A DNA stretch of 64,000 bases from Mimachlamys varia (taxonomy: Eukaryota > Mollusca > Bivalvia > Pectinida > Pectinidae). Location: NCBI GenBank assembly GCA_947623455.1, contig OX392527.1, positions 29,628,201 to 29,692,200 on the forward strand. The letters are read 5' to 3'. Below the pieces are notes generated by a model, which was not told where the DNA came from, did not search any database, and worked only from the letters and a program-made list of their open reading frames with translations. Position 1 is the stretch's first letter, and every line of letters begins with the position of its first letter. The translations under genes and the position numbers were made by a program. Below, piece after piece: positions 38,301 to 49,290 of this stretch.

Positions 38301-39799
38301 GTATTTCCTAACATGGTACTGAGTAAAAAAAAAAGAAAAAAAGGAGCATTATCCGAGTACATCCTGATTATTTGTTGAAAGCAAAATATTAGTTTTGTAT
38401 TAAAGTTCAGTTTGTCTGGTGTCGAGGTGCCATGCGCTAGGAAACTTCCTTAAATGCGAGTTGCTTGTTTTCCTTTGTAGACAGCAATTGATTACAAAGA
38501 TCTGAAATTGGATTTGTTAACTTAGCAGTCAGTAATTCTAATTGTTTAGAAGAGTAAATTTAAAAGTATGAAGAAGGTACCAGAAAAATTATGATTGACT
38601 AGACGTGTAAAATGTAGACATATGTATACACATATTTTAAATCAGTTTGGTAAAATATTTTCATTAAATGAAAACTTTGTAATGAATACTTATTTGATTT
38701 TGCCTTCATTTTAAAATCATACCGAGCTACGTATTGAGGTAAAAGGTAACAATATTTGTTTTAAAAAGTTTCAAAGATTAATTGTGACATGTTTATTAAT
38801 TTTCTCTGTCAGTAATAGTAAAAAAATTCGCCACTACCTGGAATCCAATGTATTGTACGTATCCATGACTTGTATCGGAAACACCGTTAGGCCTATAAGT
38901 TGCTATAGAAAGCGTTTTAGTCAGTTATAAAAAGGAAAATGTTTGGTTTGTATAACATCGTTAAGCAACCTTCAAAGGAACACAAGAATTTATTGTTGTT
39001 TAATGATTATTAAAAAAAGAAATCGTTTGCTTTTGTAAATTGGCAGAAGTTTATTGCTCAAATTGCAAACTAATCATTTGCGGAGGCTTAGATGTTCACC
39101 GTCGTAAAATACAGTAAATTATTGCGTTAGAGATACGGTAAACGTCCTTTTCCTGTATTTGTGACATTAGTTTTCTTTCTAGAGATTGTTTATATATCCG
39201 GTCTACGTTATCTAATTCCCCTAAAAATATTTAATGACAACTGCAGATCCAGTTAACGTATTAAATATTGTCGTTCCGTAATTAAAACAAAATCACATTG
39301 ATCTATATTAAGAACGTTAAGTATAAATATGTATATTTACTTTGATTTGGGATACAATGGTTTTAAAAACAAAACATCAAGCCAAAAATGTATTGGTATG
39401 ATGTTGAAACTTGAAAAGTTTAGATATGCCGTAATAGTGGTTTACTTGGGAGATACCATGAAGTTGAATTTTACAATAATAATACATTCTTGATCTACTC
39501 TTTAAATGCGAATGGAAACTCAGAGGGACCCAGCGAAAAGACGAGAACATCGATCGGGTCGTGTCCATCGGCTAGGATTTTCCAAATATAATGTACGAGG
39601 CTACCGAAAATGTAAATATTAGAAGGTTCTCTCTGTAGCATACCAATCTAATAGCAATGATATCTAACCTGTTCTTTCCAAGGCCGGAATGTATATAAAG
39701 GATTGTATCAATCGTTATGAATGAACAACCCAAGCCCCCAGTGGTGGATAGTATTAACAGGGAATACTAAGTATGTGCAGTCGAAAGCTACAGCATAAC
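35321..39799. other. Longest featureless stretch of the window
   Basis: About 4.5 kb of AT-rich DNA without convincing exons, RNA genes or element motifs. Only short random-looking open frames occur, for example 36643-36843 (-) and 36776-37006 (+), which overlap each other in antisense. Short AT microsatellite near 38175-38190. Confidence 0.4.
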
Positions 39800-40020
39800 G
39801 TATTTTAAGCAGACTGTTGGCATTCCTATGGGAACGAACTGTGCCCCGCTCTTAGCTGATATGTTTTTGTTTTCATACGAGGCTGAATTTGTGGAAGAGC
39901 AAATCAGGACAGGTAAAAAAAACTTGCAAAATCTTTTAATTTCACTTTCAAATATATTGACGACGTGTTGCCAATAAACAACAAGAAGTTTGCTGACCAT
40001 GTCGATCGTATATACTCTTA

Positions 40021-40525
40021 TATTTACTTTGCGCTGCAAACCACTATATGAACATTACCAGCAAAAATGCCCTTTATAAAACTATGAAAGCAATGGTTCT
40101 CGAGACGTAGCACGTGATTTCATTATGACGTCATAGATCAAGCTTGTTCAACGAGAGTCTTGTCGCGCCGCTTCGAATAACATGGAGAATGCCCTTGCGT
40201 CAAACGCTCAAATGACTAATTATTATCATTGGCGCCAATTTTATTCAAGCTGGGCTGTTCCGCCCATGTCGTTTAAATGACGACACATATACAAACGCAG
40301 GTAATAAATTATTAATTGGAAAAAATATCAATAAAGTTAAGCAATTGTTCTATAGTAAAAATGTAAATATATGGATTGAAAGTCATTTTTGTAACTTTCA
40401 TAGTGCTATGAAAGGTCAGCCGTTACATCCATATTCAGCATGAAGCCCTAGCGGGCTTCATTCAATATGGATGTAACGGCTGACCTTTCATAGCACTATG
40501 AAAGTTAAAATAATGACTTTCAATC
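40021..40525. mobile_element. 505-bp nonautonomous insertion ending in a hairpin
   Basis: This block interrupts the RT copy between the codons for its RIY and SELE-like region. CTTAT lies on each side (40016-40020 and 40526-40530) and could be a 5-bp target duplication. It has no open frame of note. Its right third is the long inverted repeat described separately. No terminal inverted repeat spanning the full 505 bp is visible, so the class is unknown. Confidence 0.6.
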
Positions 40526-40526
40526 C
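40373..40526. repeat. 154-bp near-perfect palindrome (hairpin)
   Basis: Left arm 40373-40448 and right arm 40453-40526 are reverse complements over about 75 bp with a 4-nt loop, GAAGCCC-TAGC-GGGCTTC. Mismatches are few (near CATATTCAGCATG versus CATTCAATATG, and TTTTTGTAA versus TTAAAATAA). Such a structure can extrude as a cruciform or fold as RNA. Confidence 0.95.
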
Positions 40527-41200
40527 TTATTTGAACTTTCCTCTTGACTCTTCTACATCAGCTGCTTAGCTAGATCTCCACTTAATCTACGACCAACATG
40601 GACAGTGTACTAATAACCTATACGATAAACGTGATGATTTAAATGTTCCTATCGTAAACATTCCATTTCTTGATAGTAAAATCCCTGCTTCTCCAACCTA
40701 TGGTGTTTACATGTCGCAGTTGATTCGATATTCTAGATCTTGCTTTAAGTATCATGATTTTTGTGATCGATGTCGACTTCTGATAAACAAACTAACAGCA
40801 CAAGGATTCGAGAGGTGCAGGTTGATTAGAACTATGTGCAAGGTTTATGGTTGCCATCTTTATCTCATTGAGAAATATTCTGTATCTTTAAGAGATATGA
40901 AGATGGACGTTTTTGAGTATGCTCATTAGTGTGTTTACTTGTTGTGATTGACAAGGATAGTTAGTTTGCGTTTTGAGAACTTGGTGTTTACTTGGATGTG
41001 ACGAAGATTTACATGGCGGTGTCGCCGATGAAGCAAAAGACGCTTACTCTTCCGGAACACCTGGTCTTATTATCGTGTTCTTTTACGAGACTCCATTTAA
41101 ATCTTTCCTTTGTTCCTATTTTGCCTCTAGGTTAATCGATTTTGAGTTCTGATTATGGTTTTGTCAACACTTTGGTATTCGGTGATCTTTTTATTAATAT

Positions 41201-41579
41201 CACGATACACCAGTTTTCTTTTCTCCTATGAAAGGACATACTTATTATATCATTTAACTAAAAGTTGGATAGCCATGTATCCAATAAATAACTCCTGGAC
41301 TTTTTAAAAGTCATTTCGAAAAGACAGATCGTCTAGATTTGTTTCAAAATATTTGAAATCGATATATACAATTGAGAGACATTCTCTTTTTACACTCCTA
41401 GCATCTTTGAGGTTTCTCTTACCTTTGCAGACTCATACTTTGTAATACCCAATTCCATAATACGCAAACATATGCTAAAACTGTTAAAATATATTTGTAT
41501 AGGTTTAAGACGATAGTTTCAATTCAGTAAACACTTCAGTCTCCCTATGACGCTTCTCAATTTTTCATGATCAGAGGTA
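41201..41579. other. Intergenic region, nothing recognised
   Basis: AT-rich DNA between an RT element tail and a LINE remnant of opposite orientation. Confidence 0.35.
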
Positions 41580-42330
41580 ATGTATCGCAGTAACAATTTA
41601 AGCCCGCCGCTCCCGTACCAGCCAGGTTGATTAAGATGGTACAAGGAAACAAAGCTCAAGTTCAAGTTCTTCATTAACCTTAAGTCTATTTACTCATCGG
41701 TTTTCAAGTAGCAACATGAATTAAACATTTGTAAGAATATTAACATACATATATATAATTATGTACATCATTACAAGTTATTACACATAGCATTTACACT
41801 CGGAGAGAGCAAACAATTACATTAAATGATTTATCAACGTATTAGCAGCTTTGATATATTTGGACAATTTTTCAATTTATTTTGTGTTTTTAACATTAAA
41901 TAGTTCAATCATTTTGAACATACTCGGTTTTTAAAAATAGCATTTTTTCAAAAATTTGGTCTGTAATTCAGATTAACATGGATATTTCAACATAAAATGG
42001 TATTCATCCTCAACATCATCTGAATTACAAATTATACAAACTCTGAGATTTCTTTGTATATTTTGGTAAGAAGCCAAATGGATTCGTACAAAACAAAGAG
42101 GTTGTATTACACATAATACATTGTATTACAGCCGTTTAGTTAAAAAACTCAACGGTTATTATTTCTAACAATTGTGTTTGAAGATTACTCTAGCGACTGA
42201 AATATAGATCCAAATTTAGAATAACCAGCTTATTGTAAGAGACTGAATACTTTTCATTATTTACAAACAGTGACATGGCTGAATGTTTATACCAGTATCG
42301 CCAGGGCAGTATTTAGATAAGTAGTTACCA
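41580..42330 (-). mobile_element. Decayed LINE 3' end on the minus strand
   Basis: Read on the minus strand, about 42090-41850 translates to a series typical of the C-terminus of a non-LTR element: RIHLASYQNIQRNLRVC, then IICNSDDVEDEYHFMLKYPC, then a stop and a KPSMFKMIELFN-like segment. The CxxC...H...C pattern is the zinc-knuckle common there. Several stops and a frame break show decay. It is a different family from the LINE at 26874-30057. The 5' limit (about 42330) is uncertain. Confidence 0.7.
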
Positions 42331-43059
42331 GATAAGACAGATTTAATATATTATGTAACGTTTTCTACATTACACTTGGAACCCAGACAATATTTCTGCA
42401 CATACCACATCACACAAGGGTTATACTATACGATCACGCCTGCATCTTTATTCTTCTAATTTATTCGTATCATATACTACATAGTACCGCCCCGATCTGT
42501 CCTTTTCTAAAATCAGTTTCCGTTTGATGAAGTTTTACATCAGGAGTAAAGCTTAGCACCTGTCCAAACATTTATTAAGCAGTGCAGGGGATAGATTTCG
42601 GCAATGGTAACAATTACAGTATCGTATAAACAACACATTCCTACTCCACTCATTTGTGATATATGTCCATGAAACACGTCAATATAGGTTATAAAGGACA
42701 TGTTTATCTTCACTGAAGAAATTCTTTAAACGCAATTAGATAGCGGCAACGCCAATAAACTTATATTAATCACTGACAAATTGGTACGCAACAGGAAACA
42801 ACGTCAATAATAAAGGAGGTCATTACGGACAAGGGTCCTCACAGAACGGGGACACGGCGTACAAAATACTCTTCACGGTCTTCATCCCGGACACAGCGAA
42901 AATAACGACGTCACTGAGAACAAGGTCAAGTTACGGAAAACGATACATAACAAGGACATCATCTTAACAAGGGTGAGTAGTAGCCTTGAAGGATATCGGG
43001 GTGTGTTTTATATCAGCAATGCAGTACAATTTAAGTCATCTGGAAATAGGAATAAGAGG
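42331..43059. other. Intergenic region, nothing recognised
   Basis: No coding evidence; it may include unrecognised upstream parts of the minus-strand LINE remnant. Confidence 0.35.
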
Positions 43060-43668
43060 TCAAAGGGCCTTAGCGGTCACCTGAGTAATGTCATAGGTAC
43101 GGTAGCTACATTTTAATGATGGTATCAACATGTAAACAAAGTGAAATGCAAAATCTGTCATGTGATTAAAGGATATAAAGAATTCTAAAACAATTGAAAC
43201 GAATTATTTACTTTTGAGGATAATCGTCACCAAGTAGGAATGGTTTCCTCCAAAAAATAGACAAAACATATCCAAACATATTAGTTTCTTATATACACTA
43301 AAGTAAACGTTACTCCCCCATCGAGAGGGGAACGAATAGCAAGGGGTACTGGAATTTATAAATCAAATAAAGTCCCCGGTGATCTTTCCATCCATGCGGA
43401 GAAATAGACTGTAGCACCCCCAGGTCTGGAGACGATTTTCAGTTTGGGGTCTCGCCCTAGACCCTGGTGTTGAGGCAGGAATCCACATTTTACAAATCTG
43501 TATCCTCGTCAACCAAGGATTATTTTTGGCCAAGATTGAAAAGATTCCATCTACTGGTTCTTGAGAAGAAGTTGAAAACGTAACACGTTTACGCACGACG
43601 GATGACTGACGGAAGGAAAGTGATTGGAACAGGTTACTTGAGCAAAGCTCGGGTGACCTAAAACCTTT
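43060..43668. mobile_element. Probable MITE-like dispersed repeat
   Basis: The left end, CTTAGCGGTCACCTGAG (43069-43085), is matched by the inverted right end, GCTCGGGTGACCTAAAA (43647-43663). Between them lies noncoding DNA; a 77-codon minus-strand frame at 43363-43596 is not recognised. I associate the GGTCACCTGAG ending, next to ACGCACGACGGATGAC, with an abundant molluscan interspersed repeat, which is memory rather than a search. Confidence 0.5.
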
Positions 43669-44974
43669 ACTGAATCACATGTTCAGGCACTACCAACGTC
43701 GCCTAAACAGGTCGGTTACATGATAAATCATTGAATACAGGCAGCGTATGATGTATCCTCAACTTTAAAATAATTTACACATAAAGGAAGATAACTCGAA
43801 CAATAATAAGAAACTTAAGTATGATTCATATTATAAAATATATTATTTGCTGTTCTCTTATAAAAGAAAACAAAAACGTCTGCCAACAGATTGTGAAATG
43901 TTCCACAACATGTATTGTAATTATTACAAAGATATATACGAGCATATATACATTTTGTGTAAATGAATTTTCAAGTTGAAGATATCAAACTCGACGATTG
44001 ACTCATTTCGGCAACCAGCACCAACCGCATGTTAAACTACATGAAGCAACCATGATTGGCTGAAACCCGTTTGAAAATTTGAAAATTGTGTAATAAATAA
44101 TAGAACTAGACGCCGCCTTATATTCTTCCCGCAAGCTTTAGGCTTCATTTTTGGTCTTTGCTTAGCATCACTGAGGAATCCTAGACGGATGGAACACCTG
44201 TATAGTATTCCATAGTTGGCTCGAATGTGTCTTATTTTTAATTATAAAGGTAAATGTGTTATTTTCTTGTTTGTCATTGTACAATCCTTGCTGTAGCAAA
44301 GGTATCGGTACAGTCGTTTGTATGACTAACAATACTGGTCAGACATGTGATGTTTAGCTAAGAATAAAAAAAATGTTAGTAATCCTTTCTTTTAGTTCTG
44401 ATAGACAGAGTATAATACATCTATACAGTATATTTTTTCTATTGCAGTTATTAGTTATAAAATACATGTTGCAAGTACCCTATACGAACTAGGGCAGACT
44501 GAATCTACCGCACCTGTTGTATTTGAACTCTTTATATATTCTAGGTATGTATTTCTATTATATTTACATTTGCTCCGCATTTTCCCATTGACACAATGCT
44601 AAGAGACAGTTGCCACCATAGGCCTATAACACCCTGTGCCTCAAACTATAACAACATTTGCTATTGTGACGTTGCCACAACTAAACAAAGCACAATAATT
44701 ATATCAAAATGTAAATACAATATAAGCAATGAACGTTTTATCAAACATTTCTACAGTCATATAACACACGTTGTTATTGCTGACAAACTTACATAAAGCC
44801 CGGCATTATTAAGTTTGTCATCAATATCAATATGTGTTATAGGACTGTAACAATATTTGCTAAATACATTAATTGCTTCAATAACAACAGTTTTGTCAGT
44901 TATATCCATGAACCGAGTTATGGAGTTGTAAATTAAATCATGCCGCAACGTGAATCCACGATCAGTATATATAC
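43669..44974. other. Intergenic region, nothing recognised
   Basis: AT-rich, with no supported gene. Two overlapping antisense short frames near 44596-44948 share an inverted sequence (TTGTTATTGCTGACAAACTTA and its near-reverse nearby), a minor local inverted repeat. Confidence 0.35.
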
Positions 44975-45370
44975 CCTAGATCACAGGCACTTGTGGCTAG
45001 GAGAATAACAATCGATATAATTATATGGATAATATAGCAGAATATGAATAATTAAAAATATATATTATTAAAACAAAATTTTCCAGATATCTTTTTATGT
45101 GTTTAATCATCTAAAACCATAATGATAATTATTGCCACAAAAAAATCTTTTTCTGTGTCTGGTAGTCGATTTTTTATGAAATTTAACCACTTCATGTTAT
45201 CAACCTGAAATTTGGCAATTATTTTCATTATGGTTTTAGATGATTAATAACTTAAAAAAGAAAATAGGAAAATTTAGTTCTTAAATATTTTTTTTTTAAT
45301 TCATATTTCGCTAAATTATCTATATATATAGATGGTTATTCTCCTGGCCACAAGTGCCTGTGCTCTAGAT
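44975..45370. mobile_element. Foldback MITE with long terminal inverted repeats
   Basis: The left terminus, CTAGATCACAGGCACTTGTG followed by GCTAGGAGAATAAC, is the near-exact inverse of the right end (GTTATTCTCCTGGCCACAAG followed by TGCCTGTGCTCTAG). A second inner pair (ATCATCTAAAACCATAATGA at about 45107 and TCATTATGGTTTTAGATGAT at about 45225) shows that most of the 396 bp folds on itself around 45170. No coding frame. Target duplication is not clear. Confidence 0.85.
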
Positions 45371-45689
45371 TACATGGAATGTCTAAAATCACGTTACAGT
45401 TTTAGACCATGTGTTAGTGTACCAACAGGCAAAATAAAATGAACACCATAGAAACATGACTAGAATACCATTAACACGTAATACATGGTCGACCACGCCC
45501 ATCATATATACCCTTGACACCGAAGGCGATACAAACCCTCGAAATCCTTTCATTTTTTTTTAAATACAAATCCTATGACATTTTTATTGACTTTATTAAA
45601 TGCGATAACTGTCAAGTTCAACAGGAAGGATCCGTCTTAAAATATACTACGTACAAGTTCAATAGGAAATAAGTCAAATGGAATTTGTT
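45371..45689. other. Spacer between MITE and RT copy
   Basis: Nothing recognised. Confidence 0.35.
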
Positions 45690-46390
45690 TACTTTTTTAT
45701 ACCCTTCTGAACTTGAAATAAAGGACACAACAGACTCTTCTACATCAGCTGCTTACCTCGATCTCTACTTAAACTACGACCAACATGGACAGCTTACTAC
45801 TAAGCTATACGATAAACGTGAAGATTTCAATTTTCCGATCGTTAACTTTCCATTTCTTGATAGTAACATCCCTGCTTCTCCAACCTATGGTGTTTACATG
45901 TCACAGTTGATTCGGTATTCCAGGGCGTGCTCTAAATATCGGGATTTTCGTGATCAATGTCGACTGCTAACAAACAAACTAACAACACAAGGATTCGAGA
46001 GATGCAGGTTGATCAGTACTATGGGCAAGTTTTATGGTCGCCATATTTGTCTCATTGAGAAATATTCTGTATCTTTAAGTGATATGAAGATGGACGTTTT
46101 TGAGTATGCTCATTAGTGTGTTTACTTGTTGTGATTGACAATGATACTCGGTTCTCATTTTGAGAACTTGATGTTTGCTTGGATGCGACAAAGATTTACA
46201 TGGCGGGTGTCGTCGATGAAGCAGAAGACGCTTACTCTTCCGGAACACCTGGTCTTATTCTCTTGTACTTTTGCAGGGGTCTCCATGTAAATCTTTCCTT
46301 TGTTCAATTTTGCCCCTGGTTTATTCGATTTTAAGTTTGGAATATGATTATGTTGACGCTTCGGTATTCTCTTATTTTATTTCTCCCTTG
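45690..46390 (+). mobile_element. Best-preserved C-terminal copy of the RT element
   Basis: A 5'-truncated copy that begins just after motif C and stays open to the FEYAH stop at 46116 (frame open from 45685). It shows YPSELEIKDTTD, then YLDLYLNYDQHGQ, YDKREDFNFPIVNFPF, LDSNIPASPTYGVYMSQLIR and the thumb with KFYGRH. The conserved noncoding tail follows with GAAGCAGAAGACGCTTACTC at 46217, to about 46390. Intact reading suggests a younger insertion than the other copies, but the catalytic palm is missing, so it cannot act by itself. Confidence 0.9.
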
Positions 46391-46878
46391 CAAAAAAACG
46401 TTTCATCGTAAATGGCTCTTATAGAAAATCACAGTGTACCATTGTATGTTACATGTACACGGCTGATAACTCCATTAGGCTATGAATCTGTACCAGGACA
46501 CTATTTATCATATTGTAAGGAAGCTGTCCCTAGTACTCCACTAACCTGGAAGTCTTGTAATAAACTTGGGTGCTGCGGTGGGGGTATCAGGTGGTTAAAC
46601 ATGTTCATGGTTTGTAATGTATTATTATCGTGCGCTTTTGGAACAAAGACAATGAAAATTGCATCAGTAGTGACAATGTCACAAAACTGTGTTAGACATG
46701 TCCGGTGATACATTTGATTTTTAAAACGTGTTTCGAGGTGGTGTAATATTAATTTGGACACAGATGTACCTTCAGCTAACAACTTTATTAATGATAAATC
46801 ATATACCATTTTCTATTTGGTTGCTTTAGTGGCAAAGTATTTGGTTCCCCGGTTCCCGGAGCCATCTCTTGTATCAAG
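46391..46878. other. Intergenic region, no supported gene
   Basis: Two antisense open frames of about 100 codons overlap here (46412-46708 + and 46501-46809 -). Neither is recognised and I do not call either. Confidence 0.35.
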
Positions 46879-46880
46879 TA

Positions 46881-47245
46881 CAGTGGACTCCACTTAGTAT
46901 CACCCCTGTTAATATCACATTCCTCTTTATATCATGTTTTTTCCTAGCACCAGTGCTCTCTCTATATAATCTTTTTTTTTTTTTTTTGGTTAGTATCATG
47001 TATTTTGAGGTGAATTCCTCTTAATATCATGTTTTTAACCAATCACATAAAATATCCAGAAAATGGTGTCAATTTCATTGGTTTCAGATACAACTTGCAC
47101 AAAATGTTGCATAGGAAATAAGAAATAACCCCAAAAAGATTTTTAATTGAAAATAATGGTATCTATATATTGAAACATCTTCATAATGTACATTGAATAT
47201 CTTACTTTTAGACAAATATAACATGATATAAAGGGGAGTGCACTG
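46881..47245. mobile_element. pogo-like MITE with TA duplication
   Basis: A 365-bp noncoding element. The left end CAGTGGACTCCACTTAGTAT and the right end, read inverted, CAGTGCACTCCCCTTTATAT, form terminal inverted repeats of about 22 bp with some mismatches; TA lies on both sides (46879-46880, 47246-47247). A T-run at about 46971-46987 is internal. The CAGTG...CTCC ends and TA target fit pogo/Tigger-type nonautonomous elements. Confidence 0.75.
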
Positions 47246-47247
47246 TA

Positions 47248-47739
47248 TCTTCCTATGTCCGCGTTTACTTTATCTTTCATATCGATCAATTATATATGAT
47301 TATCATTTATCCGTAGCTTTAACAAATGCTGTAATAATATCGTCCCTATCGATTTCTAGTTAAATCGAATTAGTTTCGGATAAAACTGATTGTCGAATGA
47401 TGAAAAGATTGAAACCCATAATATTCACTGGTGTCTGTAGTACAGCTTTGGTTACAGTACCAAGCTCATCTAAGTTCATTAAATGCTTTCTGTTTACATG
47501 CTACTCAAAGTCAAATTGTTTGCATGTCCAATGGTTAGATTTTGGAGATATTATATTATAGATGATTGTACAATTTAAATTATACTAGTCATTTGACAAT
47601 TCATTAATTAACTCGGCCTAGCCTAGCTGAGTTCAGTAAGATGAGACAGAGCCTTTGAAATATAATAAATAAAATCAAATGATGTGTCATGGCTTCTCTA
47701 AACAGAGATTCAGGTTTTGCTGATCAAACTATAAACATT
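47248..47739. other. Intergenic region, nothing recognised
   Basis: AT-rich DNA left of a 42-bp repeat array. Confidence 0.35.
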
Positions 47740-48185
47740 GGAATCCTCAACCAGATTATCGCGATGTTCCTATTAAACCATGGATTGTCTCACCAAAATG
47801 TTCACGACCTTCCTGTTGAACTTTGCGAAGAACTTTCCACGATGTTCCAGGTAAATTTTTGGTTCTCTCAATATGATTTTTCAATGCTCCTGGTAAACAT
47901 TGGGTTATCTCAATAAGGTTTTCAGAATGTTCCAGGTATATTTTGGGTTCTCTCAATAAGATTTCCACAATGTTCCTGGTAATTACTGGGCTCTTTCAAT
48001 AAGGTTTTCACAATGTTCCTGGTAAACCTTGGGTTCTCTCAATATGATTTTTCAATGTTCCTGGTAAACATTGGTTTTCTAAATAAGGTTTTCACAATGT
48101 TCCTGGTAAACCTTGGTTTTCTAAATAAGGTTTTCACAATGTTCCTGGTAAACCTTGGTTTTCTCAATAAGGTTTTCACGACGTG
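47740..48185. repeat. 42-bp minisatellite, graded divergence
   Basis: About ten head-to-tail copies of a 42-bp unit containing CAATGTTCCTGGTAAACCTT. Copies at the left (47740-47900) are strongly diverged; the last three (48070-48180) are almost identical. Open frames in it, read as VNLGFLNKVFTMFL repeats, are due to 42 being divisible by three. Confidence 0.92.
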
Positions 48186-49124
48186 TATAGTACGTTTTTT
48201 TCACAGCCGATACTACACGGTTTGTAATACTGAATCTCGCACATTTATACTAGTATACACATAGTCCATGTCAACCCCGCCACATTAGTGTCTCCAATCA
48301 AACATTTTCATTCTGATATATTTCACGATATACGATATCAATTGGACCAAACCGTAAGCAGAGCAAAGAGTCCACAGTTTCAGAGGATAAATAAAAGCAT
48401 GTCAAGAATAAAAGATCATTTTGTTACGCGTCAACTAATTTAAAAAATAATAAAACGTATTTAGATACCTGCATCTCGATTTATCATAATTTAGAAAGAA
48501 ATAGCCCAATTCAGCAAAAGGCCTAGTCAGCTATTTAGTTTCTGTCAGGTACGTCTGCACCCTTCAAAATACATATGCTGATTACGCTAAGGTCAGCTCC
48601 GGTCCAAATGTGTAATCCGTGTTTTTTCCAAGTTTTACCGTTTCAACGTACGCGTATATACCCTAAGTGGTAATATTTCGTCGCCATCGTCCATATCTTA
48701 CAAGGTTGCGTCCGGATTCCATGTTTATATTGCCATGCTGTTGATCTTCGTTTCACGTTTTGATATTTAATTACATTTTAAAGCTAACTTTGCCGCCCAG
48801 TGTTACGTCAGGGTTTCTTTCAGTGGTTACAACATATCTTGCTTGGATTTCCATTGCTTACATGGCCACAATGTTTACCGCGTCACAAAAGAGCTTTGCT
48901 TGTTTGGTTTTTTTATATTACGTACAATGTTTCATTAAAATTTCACAATGTCATTGGCGACTGTCCGTTTTATCTTAAACATTGGTTAGAATTTTCGAGT
49001 TATGTGCTTACATTAACGGTACGCCCATGTTTGCCTTTGCAGATACTTTCTCATTAGCGCTTCGGAGTCTCATAAGGACGTTACATTTTGATGTGATTTT
49101 GTCAGGGTTACTGCTTTAATACTT
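48186..49124. other. Region downstream of the GPCR gene
   Basis: No gene recognised. It is expected to hold the 3' UTR and polyadenylation site of the minus-strand GPCR gene, but no single signal can be chosen with confidence. Confidence 0.35.
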
Positions 49125-49290
49125 CGGTGTAACCAATAACTATTAAGGTTCGTCCTGTATTGCCAAGGTTACAGACGCGGTGTAACCAATTACTATGAGG
49201 TTTGTCCTGTATTGCCAAGGTAACAGACGCGGTGTAACCAATAACAATAAAGGTTCGTCCTGTATTGCCAAGGTTACAGACGCGTTTCCA
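49125..49290. repeat. 53-bp repeat, three copies, overlapping the GPCR stop
   Basis: Three copies of a 53-bp unit containing CGTCCTGTATTGCCAAGGTT and ACAGACGCGGTGTAACCAAT (start points about 49145, 49197 and 49250). The third copy runs into the end of the GPCR coding region: the last codons ACG CGT CTG TAA are its ACAGACGCG part read on the minus strand. Confidence 0.9.

Larger units (their letters stand above)
39800..41200 (+). mobile_element. RT element copy split by a 505-bp insertion
   Basis: The left part (39800-40020) holds RT motif B, TVGIPMGTNCAPLLADMF at about 39812, and after a frame change motif C, FKYIDDVLPINNKKFADH at about 39953, with both aspartates intact. The element resumes at about 40531 with the DSSTSAA-like region (now with a stop, TSAA to TSAA-stop), then FLDSNIPASP-like (here SKIPASP), YMSQLIRYSRSC, and the thumb to FEYAH, stop at 40929. 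The 3' tail with GAAGCAAAAGACGCTTACTC follows, to about 41200. Broken by the insertion and at least one frame change, so inactive, but it keeps the best catalytic core in the window. Confidence 0.88.

Noticed and set aside
46412..46809. Two overlapping antisense frames of about 100 codons
   Set aside because: Neither has a recognisable domain. Overlap on both strands suggests chance.
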